A stretch of 64,000 nt of DNA from Melieria omissa (Eukaryota; Arthropoda; Insecta; Diptera; Ulidiidae), in contig CAXARI010000032.1 in the NCBI GenBank assembly GCA_963971225.1, forward strand, positions 1 to 64,000, written 5' to 3'. Positions within the stretch are counted from its first letter, which is position 1. The number at the start of each line of letters is the position of its first letter. Made by a program: the position numbers and the translations under genes. Shown here in pieces: positions 36,771 to 48,529 of the stretch. The notes beneath the pieces were generated by a model, which had not been told where the DNA came from, did not search any database, and worked only from the letters and a program-made list of their open reading frames with translations.

Positions 36771-38256
36771 CACCACCAAGGCCAGATTTAGAATTCTCCT
36801 GAATTCTTTTATTTGTGATTTTTACAGTTACTCCTTTTTTCTTCTTTACAATTACTATGACAATTACAGTAACAATAGCTAATATAATCATTAAGTTTAA
36901 TCCATATGAAATATTTTTGTGAAACTTCAATTCCTTAATTTCTTTTATATTTTCAAAATGTTTAACAATTATTTTTTCAAATGTTGGTTTTATGTCATAA
37001 GACTGATTTAATTTATTAACAGGGTAGTAAAACTTTTCTTGGACAGTTTCTTTTTGGTTGTAAAATATTTCGCCTTCTATTTGAATTTCACAATTCGCAA
37101 AGTGTATCATATAATTTCCGTTTAGTTCTAGTTTTCTTTTGTCACAATTATTTATAATTTTCATTTTCTCAGAATTTTTTATTAGTATTGTTTCATCGTC
37201 TATTTGCTCAATTGTGGTTTTGTTATTGAATACTAAATCACATTTGTTTTTGTAAATACAATTTTTACTGAATTTTAAATTTCTTAAGATAGCATCTTTT
37301 TCATATGTGTATGTATTATTATTATTGATCTTTACTACAAATTCATTTCCTTCATATATTTCCAAGTGGTGTTCTGATGGTAATGGGGTTATTAGATTCA
37401 GGTCTGTTATAACATAGTCTTTTGGAATTTTAATTGCAATAATTATTGAGTCATTTTGGTAAGACATTATGCCTACTCTGATTAATTTCAACTTATAGAA
37501 ATTTATTTCATAAGCTTCTATTTCTGTTGCTGTTAAAATACCGGGATGTATAGTATTATACCTGGCGGATGCTATGTTGTCTTGAATTAAGTCGATTTTG
37601 TTTTCTATGTATTCCAACTTAAGCATATTGTCTGTATATAACAAATGCCGTGCAATTTCTAAATTTCATTCCTTTATCTGGTTAAATGAATCTTTAATTT
37701 TTCTTCTATCATCCTCTACAGCGTCTTTTAATACTTTAAATGAATCATTAAATTGTGTATTTATTTTTACTTGATTATTAACGGTTCCAATAATATTATG
37801 GTTGTTGTTATCAGTAACCTCTAAATGAGCTAAAATTTCTTCTCTATCTGTATCATCTAATACTCCGAATAACCATTTGTCTATTGTACCTATAAAGTTG
37901 AATAACCCTCTTTTTTGTCTGTTGTTCTCCTTTGGAGTAATTGATTTTATTTTTGCCTTAATTATTTCTATTTTACTTCTTAATATGTCCTTGTTATTTA
38001 TGTCGGTATTGTTTATATTTTCCTCAACTTGATCAACAATGCTTTTGATTTCCTTGGGGTGAATTATATGTAATATTGTAATAGTTCGATTAACTATTTC
38101 TACTTCTCGCAATCTTACTGGTACATATCCTGCGTTTTCATTAATTGGTATTATTTGCAAAAATCCTTGAACCGCTGCTACTGTCGTCAGTATGGTCATT
38201 GCGATTATCGGTATCTGCAAATTTAAGAGGTCTTTTAATATTCGTACAATGTACAT
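36691..38256 (-). pseudogene. Element 1 env, broken by one in-frame stop
   Basis: Retroviral-type envelope glycoprotein of the errantivirus/baculovirus-F class, normally a membrane fusion protein made from a spliced RNA. Visible parts: a hydrophobic N terminus consistent with a signal peptide; a furin-type site RQKR followed by GLFNFIG (37906-37920), the usual start of the fusion subunit; a C-terminal membrane segment rich in I and V (about 36843-36900) followed by a KKKK basic tail; and a final ~26 residues encoded within the 3' LTR. A TGA at 37668-37666 stops the first 196 codons. The same frame reopens at once and continues for over 300 codons. The start overlaps the end of pol by about 116 bp, as usual in this group. 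The splice acceptor was not located. Confidence 0.88.
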
Positions 38257-40016
38257 GTTGCAATGGTTTTATTCTATAAAATGGCTCTTCTTTGTGTCTT
38301 AATCGTTTGTAGTTCCTAACTGGTCCATTTTGCCTATTTTCTATATATGATTCCCTATCATTGTTCCTTTTTGAAATTATACGTTCTTTGCTTAAATTTA
38401 TTCTTTCCACTAAAATATTCAATTCTACAGTTTCTTTTGCTTCTACTGGTGTGCATTTTATTGTTGAATGATATCGATTGTTGTAATTTTTTATAGCAAT
38501 CTGTATCTTCATTTCTACCGAGAGTTCATTATCCTCAATTCCATTTATTTTTTCAATAAGTGTTGAGTGTAATCGCTCTATATCTGCATTGCCTGTATGT
38601 GAATTCGGTGTTGTGAAATGTGATTCAACCTGTTCTTCGTTTAAATAAGCCAAAATTTGCTGGGAGTTAAATTCATTGTCCATAATAATTTTATTCGGCC
38701 TTCCGAACTTCGCAAAATGCTCTACAATTATTTGTTTCTTCGCTACCCAATTTCTGTTTGTAATATTATATGCTGCTGCAAATTTTGTAAGCTTGTCGAT
38801 TACTGTTACGAAGCAACGTTTTTTGTAGTGGAATATGTCTAAATGAATTGTATCGTTTTTGGCTGTTGGCGTTTCTGTAAGCTTTAATTTCGGTTTTATC
38901 GGATGTCTGTCGTACTTTATTTCTTGGCATGTTTTGCAATTATTTATAACCAACTGTATATGTTCAATTAATTTAGGAAAAAAAATTTTATTCTTAAGTG
39001 AATTGTAACACTCCTTAATGCCACTGTGCATTGACTCTTTTGTATGGTAAACAGACAGTTGTTTGTGTAATTCTTCTTCCGTCGGAATATCTCTTGCTCG
39101 TTGAGTTGTTTTTATGAATTTGATATGTTTTGCATTTGCAAACGTTGACATAATTATTAATTGTATCTTATGGTAATCGTGGTCAGTAACCTCTGAATAA
39201 ATTCCTACATGGCCTGACTTAATGTGCCGCTTTAAAATATCTTTTATACTCGTTTCGCTTTCTTGAGGATTTATTGCAATAATGTTTCGTTTATGTATTG
39301 TTGTCATTTCCAAATGTGGACTATATGTCAGAATAATTTGTGTTTTATATTTATTCACAATTTCTTCCCTGATAGCTATGTGATCTAACTGTTCTTCATC
39401 AGCTGAGTGCAATGTGTCAGATAATTCTAAATTTGATTCATTTTCATTTTGTTCATTTATTTTCGCGGTGCCTTCCTGCCTACTTAAAAAATCAGCGACT
39501 TTATTTTCGGTGCCTTTAAGGTATTCTATTTCGTAATTGTACTCTTGTAACTTCAAAAGCCATCGCTGGTGTCTTTGTGAAAATTCTTTTCCTTTGTATT
39601 TATTATTTAAGTACTTGATTGGAACGTGATCGGTAACTATTTTGAATTTATTTCCGTACAAATACGGTCTAAAATAGCTTATTGAAAAAACAATAGCTAA
39701 AAATTCTTTATCTGTAGTACAGTAATTCTTTTCATGGTTATTTAGAGTTCGTGAAACGTAGCATATAGGGTGACCCTCTTGCGATAGTACCGCTCCTATT
39801 GCATTATCACTTGCATCTGTAGTGACTGTAAATTGTTTTTCGAATTGTGGATATTTTAATATAGGATGAGAACTTATGAGACATTTCAAAGTCTCAAAAG
39901 CTGATATGTATTCTGGGTCATTTATGTTAATTTTACTGCCTTTACTTAAGTACTTTATCATAGGGTATGCAATTTTGGAATAATCTTTAATAAATTTTCT
40001 ATAAAAACCAGTTACT
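38141..40016 (-). pseudogene. Element 1 pol, 3' part: RNase H and integrase
   Basis: Continues the reverse transcriptase from the edge of element 2. First comes the RT/RNase H connection (VTGFYRKF), then RNase H (TTDASDNAIGAVLSQ, CTTDKEFLAI, KIVTDHVP). The integrase follows, with its HHCC zinc-binding region (H near SMHSGI, C pair in NCKTCQE) and the DDE triad in HLDIF, IMDNEF and ADIERLH. A C-terminal tail overlaps the start of env. The apparent ATG at 39961 is an internal methionine, not a start. The frame matches the upstream pol parts once both guests and one copy of each target duplication are subtracted. Confidence 0.9.
40013..40016 (+). repeat. Target-site duplication of element 2, left
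   Basis: TACT, repeated at 48530-48533 on the other side of element 2. A 4-bp duplication fits Ty3/gypsy integration. Confidence 0.9.
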
Positions 40017-42410
40017 TGTAATGAACAAAATTTAGCTTAATTCTTAAAAATACCAAATTCTTAAAATTTCTAACAAATTTTTCAAATTTTCCCTGTTTTG
40101 CAAATCTGCACAATTTGTCATTGATGCACATTGCACATTTCATTATTGCACAGTGACATTCCATCAATCTATTACAATTTGAATTGTTGGGTTTGACATG
40201 TGGTTAGGTACCGAGGTTACTTGTGTTCAAAACGCGGATCAATTCTTCCTTTTCCGCTGATCATCAACTCACGCAGACGTACCCAGGAGACAAAGAGCCA
40301 CGTGAAAAAACTTATAAACTTTAAAGTGATGAGAAGTAAATTTAAAGTCCTACAAAAAGTAAATTTAAAGTTCAGAGAAATAAAGTGAAAGTTCTAAGAA
40401 AAATTTTGGAAATCATAGACAGCAAGAAGACAACAATCACACAACCATTATTATTCTCAACATTACACAACATTCTAAACATTTTGGATTTATCACCAAG
40501 ACCCTTCACATTAAGGTCTGGTCTAGATACAAATTTTATATTTGCATTTGTTCGCATACCTTTTCCCATAAGTTGGAGTCTCCATGATTCGGAACCCCTG
40601 GTGGCTCAGGCCAGCCAGAGAGGTCGCCATTCCCGGATAAACGTCAAAAACCCCAAAAGAGAAGAAGAGAATTAGCACGCGGTACTCAGTGCTTAGACGA
40701 CGTCGTCAAGACACTTAGTTTTCGTGGACGGAAGTGCGGTAAAATTTGTAAAAACTAGAGCAAAATAAGTGTAAAATTATCATAAGAATTAAGCTTATTC
40801 ATGTAAAATTTAATTAAGTAAAAAGAGAAAAAGAATGGTGGAAAAAATGTATAAAAAATGTAAAAATTAGCTGGAAGTAAGAAGAAAAAAAAACAAAAAA
40901 AACATCCAGAGACATACGCAACATTTTCCATCACCATCAATAAAAGTCCACAAATGTTGCAATAGTTGAATTAAGTTTCTCCGCAAACCCTTTCCACTAC
41001 TACATTCCTTTCCCAATCCCACATTCCTTTCCCCTCATAACCATGTGGATTTCAATCCCATAAACATGTGTAAAGCCGAATTTCCCAAGTAAACATGTAT
41101 ACATAAAGATGTATATACCAAGTATATAAGAAAGTGTGTAGAGAAGTGCATAGTTTTTAGTTAAGTTGTTGTTGTTGCTATTGGAAGCACCATAGAAAAG
41201 AGTGCCAAGATCAGTGATCAGCAACATGTTGCAGCAACAAATCATCAACTCAACCAACACAGCAGCATGGAAGGCCTTTCAGCGCGAATGTGGATGGAAA
41301 GAAAAATGTGAGTAAAACCAAAATTGTTTCGTTGCTTGTTGCTATTACGTTTCTTTCGCTCATACATAAGTGGCTAAATAAAATACACCCACAAAAAATG
41401 GATTAATACTTAAGTAAAAAGAAAATTAAAGCAAATACATGCTAATTGAAATTAATTAAAATTGCACTTAAATATTACTATATCAAAATTGTACCTATTG
41501 CACTATTATTACTTTAATACTCCACAAAAATAAAATCATATTACAGTTTAATTAAAGTTACATAAAAGCTAAAATTGTACTATGTAATTTTACTTAATAC
41601 TAAACTAAAAGTAATATTGCACTAAGATGATTATTGCACTATTTAATAAGTGTTATTAAAGTTTTAAGTTTTTTTTTCTTACAATTTATTTGCTTTTGTT
41701 GTATAGAGTTTACTTTTAGACATTGGGAAAAATGTTAGTTGTCAGGTGTTGGATTATTTTTTTTTGAGTTGAACTAATAGTGTAAATAAATAATTATGTG
41801 TTAAATCGAAAATATGAATTTCCTTGAGGAATAAAGGTTTGAAGTGACGCATCGATGTGGGAATCTTTTGTAAATAATTAATTTGAAAGATTCATGGTAG
41901 GGAGGGTAAAGACGGGATTCGCGTATTCCATCATCAGCGATCCCCAACTAGAGTGTTAGATAAGGATAACTTTGTTTTTCATATGTAGAGTAGTCTACTG
42001 GTCCAGTTGTGATAATTAGATTTTTTTTTTGTTCAGGGACTCTTTAAATAAAAGTGTAGTCTAGGCTGAGTGTAGTTGTGGTAACGAACCCCCCCACAGG
42101 CCGTATTGCTAGTCGGATAGAGGAGTCCCTACCCACTACAGCTACCCAGCCAGGTGACCCAGCTGCAGACCCCCTGCAATCCAGCTGCAATCGCTTCTTT
42201 CGAACCCAGAAGCCTGGGCAAGCCCACGAATGTGGCGCTTATTAGGCTAGGCCACCAAATTCGTGTTTGGTCACTTGTTGACCCTGACATCTTGTTGTTG
42301 TGTTCGGCAAACGCCGCTACATCATTTGACGCCGTGTGGCAACTACGCCACTATACACTACATAATTTTTGGCGCCCAACGTGAGGCCAACACGATAAAC
42401 GCGCACTACA
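40017..42410 (+). repeat. Element 2 5' LTR
   Basis: 2394 bp, TGTAATG to ACTACA. No long ORF. Candidate promoter: TATATAAG at 41123. Candidate polyadenylation signal: AATAAA at 42047, followed by a GT-rich stretch. Between them lies a possible intron (GTGAGT at 41308, pyrimidine-rich acceptor ending at 41706). The last ~50 bp contain an imperfect copy of the primer-binding region (see 42357-42434). All regulatory calls here are by eye only. Confidence 0.92.
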
Positions 42411-42434
42411 TAATTTTGGCGCCCAACGTGGGGC
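42357..42434 (+). repeat. Duplicated LTR end / primer-binding region
   Basis: ACTACATAATTTT(T)GGCGCCCAACGTG occurs twice, about 47-48 bp apart: first at 42357, inside the LTR, then at 42405, across the real LTR end. The first primer-site copy reads GTGAGGCC instead of GTGGGGC. The inner copy is also present at the end of the 3' LTR (about 48476-48529), so the duplication has passed through at least one round of reverse transcription. Confidence 0.8.
42417..42434 (+). promoter_or_regulatory. Element 2 primer-binding site, tRNA-Lys
   Basis: TGGCGCCCAACGTGGGGC is the complement of the 3' end of tRNA-Lys (CUU type, the tRNA-Lys1,2 primer of several retroviruses). It lies 6 nt after the LTR end. 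Confidence 0.9.
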
Positions 42435-42958
42435 TCGACAACGACGATGTCAAACCAATAATTGGTCAGAATTGGCAAAGCCGCCACCAAGCTCCATCAA
42501 GTAAAATTTTTAGATTTCATGTTTCCTGTTTTGATCTGACGAGAGTTAGTTGTTGTTGAATGAAAATATTGACCTCTCTGGAAATTCGTTAATTTGGATC
42601 TAATACCGAATAAACGACCGATTGGATATCAGATATGGATTTCACGTGCACTATTCTTTCAGATTCATAACTGTAGAACTGTTCTGATTTTTGTTCTTGC
42701 GAATATTCATTGTTGTTGGTATTTCTTGTGAATACAAAGAGATATGTTGCTCAATTGCACGCTTTGTCCAAAATTACTGCACAAATGAATCCAAATTCAA
42801 AATTCATCACAGGTCAACCAAGTAAAGGTTTTATACCATAGCCAAGTTTTGTTTCCATATCTTTATCTAGCACACTGAAATGCGTTTACTTCAACCTTAA
42901 TTTCGAAAAGGAAATTCAGCTTTAGTCGTATATAAGATATTTGGTTTGTTTTTGTAAT
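42435..42958 (+). other. Element 2 untranslated leader
   Basis: About 520 bp between primer site and gag start. I see no convincing ORF or repeat in it. A packaging signal would be expected here but cannot be recognised by eye. Confidence 0.6.
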
Positions 42959-43345
42959 ATGGCAGTTAGACGAAGTAATGAAAACATGTCTCAACTGGCA
43001 CAACCGGTTGACGAGAGCAACTGTATAATTTGTTTACAACCTACTTTATTTCAACAAGATATATCTATTACTCCTTGTAGTCATAAATTTCATTCGAAAT
43101 GTATCGAAAGTTGGTTAAAAGATAACCACGACTGTCCCTACTGTAGAAAGTTGGTTCATCTTAAAGATTTGAAGCATTTATCTAGAAGTAGTCAAAAGAA
43201 AACTCCATTGTTACATGGTAACGCAAAGAAAAATTACACTCCTAAGAGATATCAAACTCGCAATAATCGAAATACTCAAGAATTAGTTGCAAATTTGAAT
43301 AATTCTAAGGAAGTTATTGGTGCAGATCCTATTGTTGGTAACTAG
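42959..43345 (+). pseudogene. Element 2 RING-H2 domain, N terminus of Gag, ending at a stop
   Basis: Starts at the ATG at 42959, which matches the start of the equivalent protein in element 3 (MAVRR against MPLRH); an open stretch upstream begins with TTG and is not needed. Residues C22, C25, C40, H42, H45, C48, C59 and C62 give a full C3H2C3 RING-H2 pattern. The positions that contact E2 enzymes in RING ligases are kept: a hydrophobic residue in CIIC, W52, and P60 in CPYC. A basic linker follows. The frame ends at TAG 43343-43345 after 128 codons and continues in the same frame as Gag. Either the stop is a mutation, or the RING part is made alone with read-through Gag. A mutation is likelier, because element 3 has no stop there. 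Confidence 0.88.
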
Positions 43346-44470
43346 GTTGAGCAATCCTCAAATCAAGCTGCCAATAATGTAAATGCGCAAGATACTCATT
43401 CAGGAAATTTTCAATCAAACGTTGATTACAATTTGATAAGTCAGATTGTAGAACAAAGTGTCCAACGACTTCTATCATTACGACTAAGTCAAAGCAATCA
43501 AAATCCGTTGACCACAGCCCAGCCAAACGATGATGTTAATACTTCAAACTATCGTTCTCATGGTAGAAATGCAGCTATAAACAATTCTAGTTTTTCATTT
43601 TCCGATGTGAATTCTCACAAAGTTACGAATTTAATTCAGAATTGGAATATTAAGTTTGACGGTTCATCCGAAGGTTTAGTAGTAGAAGAATTTCTGTATA
43701 GGATTCGTGTACTTACTGCTGAACATCTCAATTATGATTTTGACCTTTTGTGTAAACATTTACACATTTTACTCACAGGAAAAGCCCGTGAATGGTTTTG
43801 GCGTTATCATAAAACAGTCGCTACCATTCAATGGCGAGAGTTTTGTCTTGCAGTAAGATATGAGTTTCAACACCATAAATCGAACTACGATATTCGTGAG
43901 CTATTGCGAAATCGTAAACAAAAACCCAATGAAAATTTCGAATGCTTTTACGATTCAATTTGTTTGATCGTTGATAGATTAACAGAACCTATTTCAGAAC
44001 AAGAATTAGTTGAGATAGTTACTCGCAATCTTAAGCCTGAAATTCGACACGAACTTTTGTATATAAATATTGACTCCATTAGTCATTTGCGGAAGTTAGT
44101 TGAAAAAAGAGAGAATCTGCTCTCAGAAGATCATTTTCGTAGGTTTGGCAATCGGCCAAATTACTTCAATGCGGTTAAGAGAAATATCTCAGCGCTTGAA
44201 GACAATTTCAGTTCAGATAATGACGTTGTATCAGACTTACCAGCAGACTGCACAATTGCAGCGTTGCAACAAAAATCTATAGTTACCAAATGTTGGAATT
44301 GTCACCAACCAGGACACCACTGGGAAAATTGCCTTAAGGAAAGACAAATATTTTGTTACGGATGTGGATTACCTAACGTATACAAACCACATTGCGTAAA
44401 TTGTTCTAACAAAAATTCGGAAAACTCACCGAAGGGGATACCCACCAACACCCGAGTATCGCCCAAATAA
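43346..44470 (+). pseudogene. Element 2 Gag core and nucleocapsid
   Basis: In frame with the RING domain beyond the stop. The capsid-like region contains NWNIKFDGSSEGLVVEEF, AREWFWRYHK, NRKQKPNENFECF and RPLKPEIRHELLY-like blocks typical of the Gag core of mdg3/micropia-like Ty3/gypsy elements (family memory). A classic zinc knuckle CWNCHQPGHHWENC follows (about 44292-44333), then a second cysteine/histidine cluster CYGCGLPNVYKPHCVNC. The frame closes at 44470, overlapping the pol frame by 61 nt in the -1 register. Confidence 0.88.
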
Positions 44471-45204
44471 AATCTTCGCAATCTCAAATTTCAAATTTTT
44501 CTAGTTTACCGGCTAGCTCAGTAACTCAAGCTGAAGCTGCAGAAGACTCACAAACAGAAGCGGTTGACCACAATATTACGATCCTCCAACGAGAAAATCA
44601 AGTCAGTAATGCTACCAATACAGACAAGTTAATTTATCCTAGACTTCCATATCACGAACGTTTAATTAGATATAATCAAACGAGACAAACAATTTTTCAA
44701 GACTTTGCTACTTCTAAGCGTAAGCCTAAGCGGTCAACTCAGCGTATACGTAATTTTTATAAAGCTATGCGTAAAAACAAAAAACTTGTAGTTTCTTCAA
44801 TTATTAATGAAACTGATAATCGGTTCTACGCAAAAGTAAATTTTTTAGACAGAGAAGAATTCGGCTTGCTTGATACTGGTGCAAATATTAGTTGTTTAGG
44901 CTCATCCTTAGCCACAGAAAAATTTTCGGAAACTCCAGGTTTCAAAACATTTTATTCCAATGTGAAAACTGCGGATGGTAAAGATCATAAAGTAATCGGG
45001 TTTATCGATACGGAAATCGAATATAAAAACCATAAACATATTTTGCGTTTATATTTAATTCCTTCCATCGCACAAAAGCTTATACTAGGTATAGATTTTT
45101 GGCGCATATTTAATCTAGCCCCAGGCATAATAAGTTCCATTGATTCCGAACATATTAATACTTCGCTTAGAAGAAGCAAACACTTATTCCTTAACGGAAG
45201 CTGA
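44410..45204 (+). pseudogene. Element 2 protease
   Basis: The pol frame opens right after a TAA at 44407, -1 relative to gag, so Gag-Pol would need -1 frameshifting. The aspartic protease is recognised by LLDTGANISCLG and, further on, LILGIDFW. Shortly after, around 45160-45170, the frame is lost: the natural continuation (LEEANTYSLTEAEKQQ) is in another frame, so one or two bases were gained or lost. The rest of this frame up to TGA at 45204 is out of register. Confidence 0.85.
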
Positions 45205-45850
45205 AAAACAACAACTTGAGTTTGTTAAAACGTTATTCCCTAGTTTTGAGACACAAGGTCTTGGTCGCACCGCTCTTATTGAACACGACATAGACGTTGC
45301 TGACGCCAAGCCTATTAAACAACGTGCTTATCAAGTATCGCCAGCAGTTGAAAAGCTCATGTATGACGAAATCGATCGTATGCTCATCCTTGGAGTTATT
45401 GAAGAATCGTCTTCAGCGTGGAGTTCTCCAATGAGATTAGTTCTAAAACCTAATAAGGTCCGATTGTGCCTTGACGCACGCAAATTAAATTCAGTCACCA
45501 AAAAAGACGCTTACCCTATTCAAAGTATTGAACGTATTTTATCTCGGTTGCCTAAGGCAAACATCATTACCAAACTAGACCTTAAAGATGCTTATTGGCA
45601 AATTGCGTTAACGGAAAAATCAAAGCCTTTAACTGCTTTTACAGTTCCGGGTAGACCTCTTTACCATTTTAATGTTATGCCCTTCGGTCTTTGTAATGCT
45701 CCATCAACTATGTGTCGCTTAATGGATCAAATAATTCCTCCAGAGCTGTCACATTGTACTTTTGGTTATTTAGACGACATTTGTGTTTTTTCGGAAGATT
45801 TTCCCAATCATTTAGCTGCGCTAATGAAATTAGCCAAACGTTTTAACGAA
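45165..45850 (+). pseudogene. Element 2 reverse transcriptase, 3' truncated
   Basis: Fingers and palm are present: LGVIEESSSAWSSPMRLV, VRLCLDARKLN, KLDLKDAYWQI, MPFGLCNAPSTMCRLMD and the catalytic YLDD in FGYLDDICVF. It stops after the sequence that follows HLAALMKLAKRFNE, where a deletion joins it to the integrase tail. Thumb, RNase H and most of integrase are missing, about 1.75 kb judged from element 3. Confidence 0.88.
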
Positions 45851-45851
45851 T

Positions 45852-46079
45852 CGCGAACAATACAATTTAAGATCCAAACCAGTTTCATTCAAAGTAGGAC
45901 AAGAAGTCTATAGACGAAATTTCGCCCAAAGTAAATTTTCGAAGAACTTTAATTCAAAATTAGCACCAACATTTTTGAAAGCGAGAATAAAAGAAAAAGT
46001 AGGAAATAGTTATTATATATTAGAGGACTTAAAAGGACGCGTAATCGGAACATACAATGCAAAAGACATTAAGCAATAA
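45852..46079 (+). pseudogene. Element 2 integrase C-terminal remnant
   Basis: A third frame resumes with YNLRSKPVSFKVGQEVYRRNF and runs to a TAA at 46079. It aligns with the integrase tail of element 3 (YNLRSTTKGFEVGDRVYRRNF). The basic, aromatic tail may bind host chromatin or DNA. It is the right side of the deletion junction near 45850. Confidence 0.85.
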
Positions 46080-46147
46080 ACGTGAAAAATGTCTCTAATG
46101 CAACGACAAATCAAGTCAGACTCGTTTTTTTTTCAGACCATTCCGAC

Positions 46148-46177
46148 TAAGATTCCTAGTCAAGGACTGTAATCTTA
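46148..46177 (+). other. Hairpin before element 2 3' LTR
   Basis: Arms TAAGATT (46148-46154) and AATCTTA (46171-46177) pair perfectly. Inside them AGTC (46158-46161) and GACT (46165-46168) pair around an AAG loop. The hairpin ends 8 nt before the LTR. No purine-rich tract is present where the plus-strand primer should be. Confidence 0.7.
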
Positions 46178-46185
46178 TCCGGTTT

Positions 46186-48529
46186 TGTAATGAACAAAAT
46201 TTAGCTTAATTCTTAAAAATACCAAATTCTTAAAATTTCTAACAAATTTTTCAAATTTTCCCTGTTTTGCAAATCTGCACAATTTGTCATTGATGCACAT
46301 TGCACATTTCATTATTGCACAGTGACATTCCATCAATCTATTACAATTTGAATTGTTGGGTTTGACATGTGGTTAGGTACAGAGGTTACACGCAGACGTA
46401 CCCAGGAGACAAAGAGCCACGTGAAAAAACTTATAAACTTTAAAGTGATGAGAAGTAAATTTAAAGTCCTACAAAAAGTAAATTTAAAGTTCAGAGAAAT
46501 AAAGTGAAAGTTCTAAGAAAAATTTTGGAAATCATAGACAGCAAGAAGACAACAATCACACAACCATTATTATTCTCAACATTACACAACATTCTAAACA
46601 TTTTGGATTTATCACCAAGACCCTTCACATTAAGGTCTGGTCTAGATACAAATTTTATATTTGCATTTGTTCGCATACCTTTTCCCATAAGTTGGAGTCT
46701 CCATGATTCGGAACCCCTGGTGGCTCAGGCCAGCCAGAGAGGTCGCCATTCCCGGATAAACGTCAAAAACCCCAAAAGAGAAGAAGAGAATTAGCACGCG
46801 GTACTCAGTGCTTAGACGACGTCGTCAAGACACTTAGTTTTCGTGGACGGAAGTGCGGTAAAATTTGTAAAAACTAGAGCAAAATAAGTGTAAAATTATC
46901 ATAAGAATTAAGCTTATTCATGTAAAATTTAATTAAGTAAAAAGAGAAAAAGAATGGTGGAAAAAATGTATAAAAAATGTAAAAATTAGCTGGAAGTAAG
47001 AAGAAAAAAAAACAAAAAAAACATCCAGAGACATACGCAACATTTTCCATCACCATCAATAAAAGTCCACAAATGTTGCAATAGTTGAATTAAGTTTCTC
47101 CGCAAACCCTTTCCACTACTACATTCCTTTCCCAATCCCACATTCCTTTCCCCTCATAACCATGTGGATTTCAATCCCATAAACATGTGTAAAGCCGAAT
47201 TTCCCAAGTAAACATGTATACATAAAGATGTATATACCAAGTATATAAGAAAGTGTGTAGAGAAGTGCATAGTTTTTAGTTAAGTTGTTGTTGTTGCTAT
47301 TGGAAGCACCATAGAAAAGAGTGCCAAGATCAGTGATCAGCAACATGTTTCAGCAACAAATCATCAACTCAACCAACACAGCAGCATGGAAGGGCTTTCA
47401 GCGCGAATGTGGATGGAAAGAAAAATGTGAGTAAAACCAAAATTGTTTCGTTGCTTGTTGCTATTACGTTTCTTTCGCTCATACATAAGTGGCTAAATAA
47501 AATACACCCACAAAAAATGGATTAATACTTAAGTAAAAAGAAAATTAAAGCAAATACATGCTAATTGAAATTAATTAAAATTGCACTTAAATATTACTAT
47601 ATCAAAATTGTACCTATTGCACTATTATTACTTTAATACTCCACAAAAATAAAATCATATTACAGTTTAATTAAAGTTACATAAAAGCTAAAATTGTACT
47701 ATGTAATTTTACTTAATACTAAACTAAAAGTAATATTGCACTAAGATGATTATTGCACTATTTAATAAGTGTTATTAAAGTTTTAAGTTTTTTTTTCTTA
47801 CAATTTATTTGCTTTTGTTGTATAGAGTTTACTTTTAGACATTGGGAAAAATGTTAGTTGTCAGGTGTTGGATTATTTTTTTTTGAGTTGAACTAATTGT
47901 GTAAATAAATAATTATGTGTTAAATCGAAAATATGAATTTCCTTGAGGAATAAAGGTTTGAAGTGACGCATCGATGTGGGAATCTTTTGTAAATAATTAA
48001 TTTGAAAGATTCATGGTAGGGAGGGTAAAGACGGGATTCGCGTATTCCATCATCAGCGATCCCCAACTAGAGTGTTAGATAAGGATAACTTTGTTTTTCA
48101 TATGTAGAGTAGTCTACTGGTCCAGTTGTGATAATTAGATTTTTTTTTTGTTCAGGGACTCTTTAAATAAAAGTGTAGTCTAGGCTGAGTGTAGTTGTGG
48201 TAACGAACCCCCCCACAGGCCGTATTGCTAGTCGGATAGAGGAGTCCCTACCCACTACAGCTACCCAGCCAGGTGACCCAGCTGCAGACCCCCTGCAATC
48301 CAGCTGCAAACGCTTCTTTCGAACCCAGAAGCCTGGGCAAGCCCACGAATGTGGCGCTTATTAGGCTAGGCCACCAAATTCGTGTTTGGTCACTTGTTGA
48401 CCCTGACATCTTGTTGTTGTGTTCGGCAAACGCCGCTACATCATTTGACGCCGTGTGGCAACTACGCCACTATACACTACATAATTTTTGGCGCCCAACG
48501 TGAGGCCAACACGATAAACGCGCACTACA
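46186..48529 (+). repeat. Element 2 3' LTR
   Basis: 2344 bp. It differs from the 5' LTR by about five substitutions (for example 46381 A for C, 48310 A for T) and lacks about 50 bp that lie near 40218-40268 in the 5' LTR. It ends in the duplicated primer-site-like segment and ACTACA. Confidence 0.92.

Larger units (their letters stand above)
40017..48529 (+). mobile_element. Element 2: Ty3/gypsy retrotransposon with RING-Gag, internally deleted
   Basis: 8513 bp, with TG...CA LTRs of 2394 and 2344 bp, tRNA-Lys primer site, RING-Gag, protease, part of reverse transcriptase and the integrase C terminus. Inserted in the pol gene of element 1 with a TACT duplication. The Gag core resembles the mdg3/micropia group (family memory, tentative). 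Three lesions are seen: an in-frame TAG after the RING region, a frameshift between protease and RT, and a deletion of about 1.75 kb from the RT thumb to the integrase tail. The LTRs differ by about five substitutions plus one ~50-bp deletion, so the insertion is young. Confidence 0.93.

Noticed and set aside
40385..40675. 96-codon ORF in the element 2 LTR, repeated at 46504
   Set aside because: Same LTR-duplication explanation; no recognisable domain.
42941..42958. Upstream extension of the element 2 RING protein
   Set aside because: The extension begins with TTG, not ATG, and has no match in element 3; the ATG at 42959 corresponds to the element 3 start.
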